DNA of 56,546 bases, from assembly GCA_016296065.1 (NCBI GenBank), contig JAEDKA010000019.1:1-56546 (forward strand), given 5' to 3'. The position numbers were made by a program, and so were the translations under genes. Below the pieces are notes generated by a model. It did not search any database. It saw only the letters and a program-made list of their open reading frames with translations, and was not told where the DNA came from. This document shows, piece after piece, positions 15,992 through 24,299 of the stretch. Source of the DNA: Kiritimatiellia bacterium (GTDB lineage: Bacteria > Verrucomicrobiota > Kiritimatiellia > RFP12 > UBA1067). Within the stretch, counting starts at the first letter, position 1; every line of letters starts with the position of its first letter.

Positions 15992-17014
15992 ATGAAAGCA
16001 TTCGCGATAACGGGACTGAAGGAAACGGGGTATGTGGAGAAGGACGAGCGTCCGGTCGGGGCCGGAGAGGTCCGCCTGAAGGTCGACTACGTCGGCTTCT
16101 GCGGCAGCGATCTCAACACGTACCGCGGACTTAATCCGCTCGTCAGGCTGCCGCGCGTCCCGGGGCACGAGATATCCGCGACGATCGCCGAGGTCGGCGC
16201 AGGAGTGCCGGATGCGTGGAAAGTCGGGCAGCGCGTCGCCGTTTCGCCGTACACGAACTGCGGAATGTGCACCAGCTGCCTGAAGGGACGTCCCAACTGC
16301 TGCCGCTACAACGAGACTCTCGGTGTCCAGCGCGATGGCGCGATGCAGCTGTCCGTCGTGGTTCCGTGGACAAAGCTCTTCGACGCGTCGGGGCTTTCGG
16401 CCGAACATGTGGCTCTAGTGGAGCCGCTGACGGTCGGCGGACATGCTGCGGACCGTTCGGGCGCGATGGAGGACGATGTTGCGGTTGTCATTGGATGCGG
16501 TGCCGTCGGACTTGGGGCTGTCCTCGGACTGGCCCAGAAGAACGTCCGCCGCGTCATTGCAGTTGACGTCGATGACGAAAAACTCGCGCTTGCGAGGGAG
16601 TTCGGCGCGACGGATGTCGTCAACAGCGCGAAGGGCGACCTGCATGCGGCGCTCGGGGAGATGACGGACGGGCGCGGTCCGAACGTCGTCGTCGAGGCCG
16701 TTGGGCTCCCGGCGACGTTCCGCGCGGCGGTCGACGAGGTCGCTTTCGCCGGAACGGTCGTGTACATCGGATACGCCAAGGCGCCTGTCGAATACGAGAC
16801 GAAGCTTTTCGTCCAGAAGGAGCTCGACATCCGCGGCAGCCGCAACGCGACGCCTCAGAACTTCCGGCGCGTAATCGACTTCGCGCGCCGCGGACTCTTC
16901 CCGATCGGCAAGATGCTGACGAAGGCGTACGACTTCTCCGAGGCGGGTAAGGCACTTGCGGACTGGAACGCCGCGCCCGGCAAGGTCTGCCGTTTCCTCG
17001 TCAAGGTTTCGTGA
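15992..17014 (+). CDS. Zinc-dependent medium-chain dehydrogenase (sugar/polyol type)
   Basis: A 340-residue MDR-family oxidoreductase. Cys37, His59 and Glu60 (GFCGSD, PGHE) fit the catalytic zinc site. Cys90, 93, 96 and 104 (CGMCTSC...C) form the structural zinc lobe. VVIGCGAVGLGAVLG is the NAD(P)-binding Rossmann loop, with the acidic VDVDD at the next strand end. The family oxidises secondary alcohols of sugars or polyols. Its operon partner is a fuconolactonase-like hydrolase and a GH95 fucosidase follows, so L-fucose or a fucose-derived intermediate is a reasonable substrate guess. Other polyols cannot be excluded. A longer ORF from 15956 would start inside the promoter. Confidence 0.82.
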   Translation: MKAFAITGLKETGYVEKDERPVGAGEVRLKVDYVGFCGSDLNTYRGLNPLVRLPRVPGHEISATIAEVGAGVPDAWKVGQRVAVSPYTNCGMCTSCLKGRPNCCRYNETLGVQRDGAMQLSVVVPWTKLFDASGLSAEHVALVEPLTVGGHAADRSGAMEDDVAVVIGCGAVGLGAVLGLAQKNVRRVIAVDVDDEKLALAREFGATDVVNSAKGDLHAALGEMTDGRGPNVVVEAVGLPATFRAAVDEVAFAGTVVYIGYAKAPVEYETKLFVQKELDIRGSRNATPQNFRRVIDFARRGLFPIGKMLTKAYDFSEAGKALADWNAAPGKVCRFLVKVS

Positions 17015-17021
17015 GGTGCCC

Positions 17022-17843
17022 ATGGTCATCGACTCGCATCACCACCTGTGGCACTACACGACCGACGAGTTCGGATGGATCGCCGACGACTGCCTCCGGC
17101 GCGACTTCGATGCCGGCGACCTCGAACGGGAAATCTCGTCCGCAGGAGTCGATCGCACGATAGTCTGCGAGGCGCGGCAATGCATCGAGGAGACCGACGC
17201 GCTGCTGAAGACTGCGGAAGAGAGCGAGGCAATCGCAGGGGTCGTCGGATGGCTTCCGATCGCGGCTGACGACTTCGCTGAAACTCTGGATCGGTATTTG
17301 TCCGCAAAGAATGGCGGGCTTGTCGGACTAAGGCACGTCGTGCAGGACGAGCCAGACGACGAGTTCATCCTGCGCCCTGATTTCATGCGCGGCGTAAGGC
17401 GACTGCGCGGGACGGGGCTCGTCTACGACATCCTGGTCTTCCAGCGCCAGCTCGCGAACGCGATAAGGTTCGTCGACGGACAGGCGGATGACCAGCAGTT
17501 TGTTCTGGACCATGTCGGCAAGCCGATGCCGGGGCGCGAAGGCGAATGGGCGGTTCTCGTGCGCGAGATGGCGAAGCGCGAGAACGTCGCATGCAAGTTC
17601 AGCGGCGTCGTCACCGAGGTGGGGAATGGATACGATTCCGTCAGACGCGTCTTCGACACGGTGCTTGAGGCGTTCGGTCCGAATCGCCTTATGTGGGGCA
17701 GCGACTGGCCAGTCGTCACGGCGAACATGGCTTACGGCGAATGGAAGTCCATCGTGGACAGGCTGGTCGCGCAGCTTTCGGAATCGGAGCGCCAGGCGAT
17801 TCTAGGCGCGACGGCCGCTCGTGTCTACGGCATTTCCTCTTGA
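17022..17843 (+). CDS. Amidohydrolase 2 family, L-fuconolactonase-like
   Basis: A 273-residue TIM-barrel metal-dependent hydrolase of the COG3618 type. MVIDSHHHLW at the N-terminus gives the first His-x-His ligands, LDHVGKP lies mid-protein and GSDWPV carries the catalytic Asp near the end. Close families hydrolyse L-fucono- or L-rhamnono-lactones to the aldonic acid. It starts 7 nt after the dehydrogenase stop, consistent with a dehydrogenase-then-lactonase pathway. The GTGAGG sequence before the ATG is a modest ribosome site. Other lactone substrates remain possible. Confidence 0.8.
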   Translation: MVIDSHHHLWHYTTDEFGWIADDCLRRDFDAGDLEREISSAGVDRTIVCEARQCIEETDALLKTAEESEAIAGVVGWLPIAADDFAETLDRYLSAKNGGLVGLRHVVQDEPDDEFILRPDFMRGVRRLRGTGLVYDILVFQRQLANAIRFVDGQADDQQFVLDHVGKPMPGREGEWAVLVREMAKRENVACKFSGVVTEVGNGYDSVRRVFDTVLEAFGPNRLMWGSDWPVVTANMAYGEWKSIVDRLVAQLSESERQAILGATAARVYGISS

Positions 17844-17888
17844 CTGTAATTCTCACACTTTCGGGCACTGTCTTGCTTTGCCCGTAAA

Positions 17889-17897
17889 TGGTAAAAT
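17889..17897 (+). promoter_or_regulatory. Extended -10 promoter, predicted leaderless start
   Basis: TGGTAAAAT, with the hexamer at 17892-17897; six bases separate it from ATG 17904 and there is no ribosome site. No clear -35 is present. Confidence 0.65.
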
Positions 17898-17903
17898 AGC
17901 GAT

Positions 17904-20216
17904 ATGAAAACGAGAAACCTGCTTCGCAGAATGTCCTCTGCACTTTCAATTATCACGCTGGCGCTCACGGCGTCCGCCGCGTATGAACTGAAATACGACT
18001 CCCCCGCCAAGGTCTGGGAGGAGGCGCTTCCGCTCGGCTCCGGATCCGTCGGCGCGATGGTCTGGGGCGGCGTCGAACACGAGACCGTGGACCTCAACGA
18101 GGACACGGTCTGGAGCGGCTCGCCGAACTCCAACGTCAACCCCGACTTCAAGCCTCGCCTCGACGAACTGAGGAAGGCCATCCTCGCAGGCGACTGGGAG
18201 AAGGCCAATCCCGGACGCATCCCCGGCGCGCGCAACCACGGCATGAACTACCAGTTCCCGGGCTCGCTCAAACTCGACTTCGACGGCGTGTCGGGGAAGG
18301 TCGACGGGTATCTGCGCACGCTCTCGCTCGACGACGCGTTTGCGCGCGTCGCATTTGCCGCGGACGGAATCCGCCATGCCCGCGCCGCCTTCACTCCGCT
18401 CGGCAAGGGAGGCTTCGTATACAGGCTCAAGGCGGACAGGAAGGGCGCGCTTGCGTTCCGCGCCTCGCTCAAGCGTGCGCACGAAAGCGCGGCGATCTCC
18501 ATCGAAGACGGAACGCTCGTTCTTCGCGGCGTGACGTCCGACAAGGACGGCGTGCCCGGGAAGGTGCACTACACCGTCCTCGTCAAAATTGCGGACTGCG
18601 ACGGCGCGGTTTCGGCGGACGTCGAGGCGCTTCGTGTGTCCGATGCCTCGCGCGCAACGGTCTATGTCGCGATAGGCACGAACTTCAAGAGATACGACGA
18701 CATCTCCGGCGATGCGGACGCCGTTGCCAAGGCGCGACTTGCAGAACTGACGAGGTTCGACGCCAGGACGCTCTATGCCTTTCACTGCTTGGCCTACCGC
18801 GCGCAGGCCGACCGCTGCACGCTCGATCTCGGGCCGGACAAGTTCGCGGACAAGACGACGGATGTGCGGCTTGCCGACTTCGCCTCGTCGGACGACCCGT
18901 ATTTCGCCGCGCTGTACTTCCGCTTCGGACGCTACCTGCTCATCTCCTGCTCGCAGCCCGGCACTCAGCCCGCGAACCTCCAGGGGCTGTGGAACAACAG
19001 CCTCACCCCGCCGTGGTGCTCGAAGTACACGGTGAACATCAACACCGAGATGAACTACTGGCCGAGCGAGGTGACGAACCTCGGCGAGCTTTCCGATCCG
19101 CTCTTCAAGATGATCGGCGAGCTTTCCGTCACCGGCGCGAAGGCGGCGGAGGAGATGTACGGCGCGAAGGGATGGGTGACGCACCACAACACGGACATCT
19201 GGCGCATCGCCGGTCCCGTCGACACATACCTCGCCTGCGGATGGTGGCCCTCCGGCGGCGGATGGCTTTCGACCCATCTCTGGGAGCACTACCTGTATAC
19301 GCGCAACAGGGAGTTCCTCGCGAAGGCGTATCCGATCCTCCGCGGCGCAGCGGAGTTCTACGACACGTTCGCGGTGGAGAATCCGAAGACCGGACGCCTC
19401 GCGTTCATTCCGTCGAACTCCCCCGAGAACACGGCGCATGGACATCCGAATGGATTCGATCCCGTCTGCATGATGGACCATCAGATCGCGCGCGACGTCT
19501 GGAGGAACGCGATTGAGGCCGCAAAGGTGCTGGGATGCGACTCGGAATTCGCGGAGAAGCTTGGGAAGCGCCTCGAAAAGCTCGAGCCTGACCGCGTTGG
19601 AAAGTGGGGGCAGCTTCAGGAGTGGGGTGCGGACTTGGATAATCCGGGCGATCACCACCGCCACGTCTCGCATCTCTACGCGCTTTATCCCTCCGCGCAG
19701 ATAACGCCGGAGACGCCCGAGCTCTTCAACGCCGCGCGCGTCTCGCTCGAGAAGCGGGGCGACGTCTCGACCGGATGGGCGATGGGCTGGCGCGTGTGCC
19801 TCTGGGCGCGCCTTCTCGACGGAGACCACGCCTTCAGGCTCATCCAGAACCAGCTCTCTCCGCTCGGACGCAACGCGGGCGGCGGCGGAACTTATCCCAA
19901 CCTCTTCGACGCGCATCCTCCGTTCCAGATCGACGGAAACTTCGGCTGCACCGCCGGCATCGCCGAGATGCTGATGCAGAGCCACCGCGGATTCGTCGAG
20001 CTGCTGCCTGCGCTTCCGAAGGCATGGCCCTCGGGCTCGGTCAAGGGACTTCGCGCGCGCGGCGGCTGGACGGTGGATTTTGCGTGGAAGGACGGCGCGG
20101 TCACCGAATGCACAGTCAAAGCCGGTATCGGCGGGAAGCTGAAGATAAAGGTCAACGGCAAGCTTTCCGAATATGACGTCAAGCCCGGCGCGACGGTTCA
20201 TCCCGTTAAATGGTAG
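17904..20216 (+). CDS. GH95 family alpha-L-fucosidase
   Basis: A 770-residue exported glycoside hydrolase with a signal peptide (residues 1 to about 26, ending TASA). It covers the usual length of GH95 enzymes, which release alpha-1,2-linked L-fucose by inversion. Typical features: LPLGSGSVGAMVWGG near the N-terminus, NLQGLWNNSLTPPW, the NINTEMNYWPSE segment carrying the conserved Asn pair, and GDHHRHVSHLYALYP. FQIDGNFGCTAGIAEMLMQS is in the barrel, and LLPALPKAWPSGSVKGLRARGG sits in the C-terminal beta domain. With the two upstream genes it suggests release of L-fucose from host or plant glycans followed by oxidation. GH95 also includes alpha-L-galactosidases, so specificity is not certain. 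Confidence 0.9.
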   Translation: MKTRNLLRRMSSALSIITLALTASAAYELKYDSPAKVWEEALPLGSGSVGAMVWGGVEHETVDLNEDTVWSGSPNSNVNPDFKPRLDELRKAILAGDWEKANPGRIPGARNHGMNYQFPGSLKLDFDGVSGKVDGYLRTLSLDDAFARVAFAADGIRHARAAFTPLGKGGFVYRLKADRKGALAFRASLKRAHESAAISIEDGTLVLRGVTSDKDGVPGKVHYTVLVKIADCDGAVSADVEALRVSDASRATVYVAIGTNFKRYDDISGDADAVAKARLAELTRFDARTLYAFHCLAYRAQADRCTLDLGPDKFADKTTDVRLADFASSDDPYFAALYFRFGRYLLISCSQPGTQPANLQGLWNNSLTPPWCSKYTVNINTEMNYWPSEVTNLGELSDPLFKMIGELSVTGAKAAEEMYGAKGWVTHHNTDIWRIAGPVDTYLACGWWPSGGGWLSTHLWEHYLYTRNREFLAKAYPILRGAAEFYDTFAVENPKTGRLAFIPSNSPENTAHGHPNGFDPVCMMDHQIARDVWRNAIEAAKVLGCDSEFAEKLGKRLEKLEPDRVGKWGQLQEWGADLDNPGDHHRHVSHLYALYPSAQITPETPELFNAARVSLEKRGDVSTGWAMGWRVCLWARLLDGDHAFRLIQNQLSPLGRNAGGGGTYPNLFDAHPPFQIDGNFGCTAGIAEMLMQSHRGFVELLPALPKAWPSGSVKGLRARGGWTVDFAWKDGAVTECTVKAGIGGKLKIKVNGKLSEYDVKPGATVHPVKW

Positions 20217-20236
20217 AACGCGCATCCTGCGCGTTT
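20217..20236 (+). terminator. Probable intrinsic terminator
   Basis: AACGCGCA and TGCGCGTT form an 8-bp hairpin with a TCC loop directly after the GH95 stop. Only a short T run follows. Confidence 0.5.
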
Positions 20237-20277
20237 CGATCGTGTCCCGCCCGCCCTGTGCGGCATGCGGCGTCCCA

Positions 20278-20306
20278 TAGACACGGATGCCGGGATTATG
20301 TATAAT
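20278..20306 (+). promoter_or_regulatory. Promoter, predicted leaderless start
   Basis: TAGACA (20278-20283), a 17-bp spacer, and TATAAT (20301-20306). ATG 20313 is six bases beyond, with no ribosome site. Confidence 0.75.
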
Positions 20307-20312
20307 GTTTGC

Positions 20313-20780
20313 ATGACAGTAGCAGAGAAACTTGTAGAAATAATGAAGGCGCGGGGTCTTACCTGCGCGACGGCCGAGAGCTGCACGGGGGGCGGAATCG
20401 GAAGCGCCATCACGTCAGTTCCCGGTTCCAGCGATGTATTCGCGGGCGGCGTGATCTCATACTCCAACGCCGTGAAGCGCGACGTGCTCGGCGTGTCTCA
20501 GGAATCGCTCGACCGATACGGCGCCGTGTCGTCCGAAGTCGCATGCGAAATGGCTTCGGGGGCCCGTCGTCTCCTCAAGACCGATCTCGCGGTTTCGGTC
20601 ACAGGCATCGCGGGCCCCGGCGGGGGCAGTGCGGAAAAGCCTGTCGGACTCGTCTGGTTCGGCGTATCCACGGCGAACGGGACGCGCACGGAGAAGGCGA
20701 TTTTCTCGGGCGACCGGGCAGGCGTCCGCAGCCAGGCCGTGGTCCACGCCCTCGGAATGCTCACCGTCGCCGCCACCTGA
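20313..20780 (+). CDS. pncC: CinA C-terminal family nicotinamide-nucleotide amidohydrolase
   Basis: A 155-residue stand-alone CinA C-terminal domain. AESCTGGGIGSAIT (about 22-35) carries the catalytic Ser, SYSNAVK follows, and VSVTGIAGPGGGSAEKPVG with WF closes the active site. The enzyme deamidates nicotinamide mononucleotide to nicotinate mononucleotide in NAD recycling; an NadD-like gene is at 52536. The start is placed at ATG 20313 because it fits the promoter; an in-frame ORF reaches back to 20265 across the promoter. It is a monocistronic unit. An inverted repeat GCAGATCG/CGATCTGC lies about 35 nt after the stop. Confidence 0.88.
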   Translation: MTVAEKLVEIMKARGLTCATAESCTGGGIGSAITSVPGSSDVFAGGVISYSNAVKRDVLGVSQESLDRYGAVSSEVACEMASGARRLLKTDLAVSVTGIAGPGGGSAEKPVGLVWFGVSTANGTRTEKAIFSGDRAGVRSQAVVHALGMLTVAAT

Positions 20781-20890
20781 GCGGGCAACGGCAAAATCTC
20801 TTTCGGGCCGCGCAGATCGGGGTCTATCGATCTGCCCAGACGGGGTATTTCCGAAAATTATGCGTTTTTTCACAAATCGGCGCGGAATTA

Positions 20891-20899
20891 TGGTAAAAT
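20891..20899 (+). promoter_or_regulatory. Extended -10 promoter of the tig-clpPX operon
   Basis: TGGTAAAAT, with the hexamer at 20894-20899 and about 39 nt to ATG 20939. The leader contains AAAAAGGG as ribosome site, so this unit is not leaderless. Confidence 0.6.
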
Positions 20900-20938
20900 A
20901 TTCGCTAATTGTTTCTTATCCGAAGAAAAAGGGCATAA

Positions 20939-22123
20939 ATGAAGACTAACACGAAGAAACTGGACAATTGCCAGGTTGAGCTTACGGTAACGCTGGACGC
21001 GGACGAGATGAAGGCCGTCGTCAAGGAGGTCGAGAAGGCCTTCATGCGCGAGGCGAGGCTCCCGGGGTTCCGTCCGGGCAAGGTGCCGATCGAGATCATC
21101 CGCAAGCAGTTCGCCGACGGTCTCAAGCAGGAGACCGAGCACACGATGATCCGCAAGAACTACAACGACGCGGTGAAGGCCGAGAGCATCGATGAGGTCG
21201 CGCTTGTGGACGTCAAGGACATAAAGGCCGATGCCGAGGGCGGCGAGTTCACTGCGATCGTCGACGTCAAGCCGACGTTCAAGCTCCCCACCTACAAGGG
21301 TCTCAAGATTACTGAGAAGGACACGAAGGTCACGGACCAGCAGGTTGCGGACCAGCTCGAGCGCCTGCGCGCCGCGTACGCCAAGTACGAGGACGCGAAG
21401 GAGGGCGACACGGTTGCGGACGGCGACTTCGTTCAGATTGACTACAGCGGCACGGTCGACGGCAAGCCGATCCTCGAGATTGCGCCCGAAGCCAAGATCG
21501 TCGCGTCCGGCACGGGCTTCTGGACCCAGGTCGAGGAGGGGCGCTTCCTTCCCGAGATCCTCGAGGCCGTCAAGGGCATGAAGACCGGCGAGACCAAGGA
21601 GGGCATCAAGGCGAAGTTCGCCAAGGAGGCCGCTCCCGAGGGGCTCGGCGGCAAGAAGGCCGAGTACACCGTTACGGTCAAGATGTTCCGCCGCCGCGTG
21701 CTGCCGGGGGACGCCGAGTTCGCCGAGAAGGCGAAGGCGGAGTCCGTCGAGAAGCTCTCCGCGACCATCCGCGAGGCGCTTGAGAAGCAGGCCGTCGAGG
21801 GCGAGGCGATCCGCCGCGAGAACGAGGCGGTCGAGATGCTCATGAAGAAGGTAGACTTCGCCGTTCCCGGTTCGCAGGTCCGCCGCGCGATGGACGGCGT
21901 CCTCAACGAGTTCGCGCAGCGCGCCCAGTACTCCGGGCTCGGAGCCGACTACTTCGAGAAGAACCGCGACAAAATCATGCAGGACGCGGAGGATGCGGCG
22001 ACAAGGCAGGTCCGCGCGTGGTACGTCTTCGACGCGATTGCCAAGGCCGAGAACATTGAGGCCAAGGACGAGGAGAAGGGCAAGAAGGTAATCGAGTTCA
22101 TCCTCGCGAACGCCAAGAAGTAA
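20939..22123 (+). CDS. tig: Trigger factor
   Basis: A 394-residue ribosome-associated chaperone. The N-terminal ribosome-binding domain carries LPGFRPGKVPIEII (about 42-55), the L23-docking signature. A PPIase (FKBP-like) domain covers about 145-230 (GDFVQIDYSG...; EFPEXYP-like parts are diverged), and a long helical C-terminal chaperone arm covers 240-390. It binds nascent chains at the exit tunnel. It is directly followed by clpP and clpX, a very common gene order. The length is slightly below E. coli Tig (432 aa). Confidence 0.95.
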   Translation: MKTNTKKLDNCQVELTVTLDADEMKAVVKEVEKAFMREARLPGFRPGKVPIEIIRKQFADGLKQETEHTMIRKNYNDAVKAESIDEVALVDVKDIKADAEGGEFTAIVDVKPTFKLPTYKGLKITEKDTKVTDQQVADQLERLRAAYAKYEDAKEGDTVADGDFVQIDYSGTVDGKPILEIAPEAKIVASGTGFWTQVEEGRFLPEILEAVKGMKTGETKEGIKAKFAKEAAPEGLGGKKAEYTVTVKMFRRRVLPGDAEFAEKAKAESVEKLSATIREALEKQAVEGEAIRRENEAVEMLMKKVDFAVPGSQVRRAMDGVLNEFAQRAQYSGLGADYFEKNRDKIMQDAEDAATRQVRAWYVFDAIAKAENIEAKDEEKGKKVIEFILANAKK

Positions 22124-22128
22124 GCTCA

Positions 22129-22710
22129 ATGAAATCCTACATGATCCCATATGTCGTCGAGCAGACGGGCAAGGGCGAGCGGACGTACGACATCTACTCG
22201 CGCCTCCTCCTCGACCGCATCGTGTTTATCTCGGGCGAGGTGAACGACGAGATGGCGAACGCAGTCTGCGCGCAGCTCCTCTTCCTGCAGTCGCAGGATC
22301 CGAAGAAGGAGATATCCGTCTACATCAACTCCCCGGGCGGGAGCGTCACGGCGGGGCTCGCGATCTACGACACGATGCAGTTCGTGAAGTGCCCGGTCGC
22401 GACGTACTGCATCGGCCAGGCCGCGTCGATGGGCGCGGTCCTGCTGACGGCGGGGGAGAAGGGGCGCCGCTTCGCGCTCCCGAACTCCCGCATCATGATC
22501 CACCAGCCGTGGGGCGGCGCCGAGGGCAAGGCGAGCGACATCGAGATCACGGCGAGGGAGATTCTCCGCCTCAAGGAGATTCTCAACGGAATCCTCGCGA
22601 AGCACTCCGGCAAGAAGATCGCGGACGTCGTGAAGGACACTGACCGCGACCACTTCATGTCCGCCGAGGAGGCGGTCGAGTGGGGGCTCATCGACAAGGT
22701 GGTTGGATGA
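22129..22710 (+). CDS. clpP: ATP-dependent Clp protease proteolytic subunit
   Basis: A 193-residue serine protease subunit that forms the tetradecameric barrel. The triad is Ser100 (GQAASMGA), His125 (MIHQPWGG) and Asp174 (DTDRDHF), with spacing matching E. coli ClpP. YDIYSRLLLDRIVF and INSPGGSV are also standard. It starts 5 nt after tig, and its stop overlaps the clpX start (ATGA), giving coupled synthesis of protease and unfoldase. Confidence 0.97.
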   Translation: MKSYMIPYVVEQTGKGERTYDIYSRLLLDRIVFISGEVNDEMANAVCAQLLFLQSQDPKKEISVYINSPGGSVTAGLAIYDTMQFVKCPVATYCIGQAASMGAVLLTAGEKGRRFALPNSRIMIHQPWGGAEGKASDIEITAREILRLKEILNGILAKHSGKKIADVVKDTDRDHFMSAEEAVEWGLIDKVVG

Positions 22711-23918
22711 AGAAGCTGACGTGCTCATTCTGCGGGCGGTCCTCGAACGAGGTAAGCATAATCCCCGGCCCCGACGCGAACATCTGCGTCGACTGCGTGC
22801 GCCACGCGAACGAAATGGTGACGCGCGCCGAGAAGTCGGCGGAGGAGGTTCCGCCGCTTCCGAAGACGCCTACGCCGAAGGAGATAAAGGCCTTCCTCGA
22901 CCAGTACGTCATCGGACACGACGAGGTGAAGAAGGTCCTCGCCGTGGCGGTTCACAACCACTACCGCCGCCTCGAGGCCGCGGAGGCCGGGAAGAAGGAC
23001 GACGGAATCGAGATCGAGAAGTCGAACATCCTCCTCATCGGCCCTACGGGGACGGGCAAGACGCTTCTCGCGCGCACGCTCGCCAAGATGCTGGGCGTCC
23101 CGTTCGCCATCGGCGACGCGACGGTGCTCACGCAGGCGGGCTACGTCGGAGAGGACGTCGAGAACCTCGTCCGGTACCTCCTGCAGAACGCCAACGGGAA
23201 CGTAGAGCTCGCGAAGCGCGGCATCATCTACGTCGACGAGATCGACAAGATCGCGTCCAAGACTGACAACGTGTCCATCACGCGCGACGTCTCGGGCGAG
23301 GGCGTGCAGCAGGCGCTCCTCAAGATCCTCGAGGGCACGATCTGCCGCATTCCGCCCAAGGGCGGCCGCAAGCACCCCGACCAGGAGTACATAGAGGTCG
23401 ACACGTCCAACATCCTCTTCATCTGCGGCGGCGCGTTCGTCGGGCTCGACAGGATCGTCGGCGAGCGCACCGGAAAGCGCGCGATCGGATTCGGCGCGAG
23501 CGCGGCAGACGGGAAAGACGGAACGGACGGGGCTTCAGGCAGCCCCGCACCCCAGCCCATGGATGTCAGACCTGAAGATTTGGTAAAGTTCGGGCTCATC
23601 CCCGAGTTCACTGGACGCCTTCCCGTCATCACGACGATGAAGGAGCTTTCCGAGGATGACCTCGTGCGCGTCCTCACCGAGCCGAAGAACTCGCTCGTGA
23701 AGCAGTACCAGAAGCTTCTCGCGATGGACGGCGTCGAGCTGAAGTTCGAGAAGGATGCCCTCAAGGCGCTTGCGAAGTCCGCGCTAGTGCGCAAGACGGG
23801 CGCGCGCGGCCTCCGGGCCGAGATGGAGCGCCTCATGACGGACATCATGTACGAGGCCCCGGGCAATGCGAAGATGCAGAAGGTCTCCATTACGAAGAAG
23901 ATGATCGAAGAGTTGTGA
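22707..23918 (+). CDS. clpX: ATP-dependent Clp protease ATP-binding subunit ClpX
   Basis: A 403-residue AAA+ unfoldase. An N-terminal C4 zinc-binding domain (CSFC...CVDC) is at residues 6-34. Walker A is GPTGTGKTLLA, Walker B is IIYVDEIDKI, and the pore-loop region, arginine finger and sensor 2 (TGARGLRAEM) follow. The linker before DLVKFGLIPEFTGRLPV carries a Gly/Ala/Ser/Asp-rich insertion (about residues 265-285) slightly longer than usual. ATG 22707 overlaps the clpP stop. It delivers tagged proteins to ClpP. Confidence 0.96.
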   Translation: MKKLTCSFCGRSSNEVSIIPGPDANICVDCVRHANEMVTRAEKSAEEVPPLPKTPTPKEIKAFLDQYVIGHDEVKKVLAVAVHNHYRRLEAAEAGKKDDGIEIEKSNILLIGPTGTGKTLLARTLAKMLGVPFAIGDATVLTQAGYVGEDVENLVRYLLQNANGNVELAKRGIIYVDEIDKIASKTDNVSITRDVSGEGVQQALLKILEGTICRIPPKGGRKHPDQEYIEVDTSNILFICGGAFVGLDRIVGERTGKRAIGFGASAADGKDGTDGASGSPAPQPMDVRPEDLVKFGLIPEFTGRLPVITTMKELSEDDLVRVLTEPKNSLVKQYQKLLAMDGVELKFEKDALKALAKSALVRKTGARGLRAEMERLMTDIMYEAPGNAKMQKVSITKKMIEEL

Positions 23919-23923
23919 GCTGA

Positions 23924-24265
23924 ATGAAATTTGAAATGCTAAAGGCGAAGCTTCACCGTATTCGGGTCACGGAATCGTGCCTCGACTACGAGGGTTCGCT
24001 CACGCTTGACCCCGACGACATGGAGGCCGTCGGGATACTTCCGTACGAGAAGATTCTCTGCGCCGACGTCGAGAACGGGAACCGTTTCGAGACGTATGCG
24101 ATAGAGGGCCGGCGCGGCAGCCATGTCTGCTGCCTCAACGGCGCGGCCGCCCACAAGGGAAAGGTGGGAGACCGTCTCATCGTAATGTGCTTCGCCCTGA
24201 TGTCGGAAGAGGAGGCGAAGTGCTGGACGCCGAAGGTGAAGCATTTCAGCCAGTTGAACGGTTGA
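23924..24265 (+). CDS. panD: Aspartate 1-decarboxylase
   Basis: A 113-residue pyruvoyl-dependent enzyme making beta-alanine for pantothenate. The self-cleavage site is Gly24-Ser25 in DYEGSLTLD, which generates the pyruvoyl group. KLHRIRVTES, NRFETYAI and NGAAAHKGKVGDRLIV fit the family. The Ala/Cys substitutions around TESCLDYEG are mild departures from TEADLNYVG. It begins 5 nt after clpX. Its stop codon lies in an octamer array that also provides the next gene's start. Confidence 0.9.
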   Translation: MKFEMLKAKLHRIRVTESCLDYEGSLTLDPDDMEAVGILPYEKILCADVENGNRFETYAIEGRRGSHVCCLNGAAAHKGKVGDRLIVMCFALMSEEEAKCWTPKVKHFSQLNG

Positions 24266-24299
24266 AAAGTCGAAAAGTTGAAAGGTTGAGAAGGTGAAA
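24252..24299 (+). repeat. Octamer array at the panD/antiporter junction
   Basis: Six 8-bp units: AGTTGAAC, GGTTGAAA, AGTCGAAA, AGTTGAAA, GGTTGAGA, AGGTGAAA. The TGA in unit 2 ends panD and the GTG in unit 6 starts the antiporter gene. The GG-rich units may also serve as its ribosome site. Confidence 0.75.
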
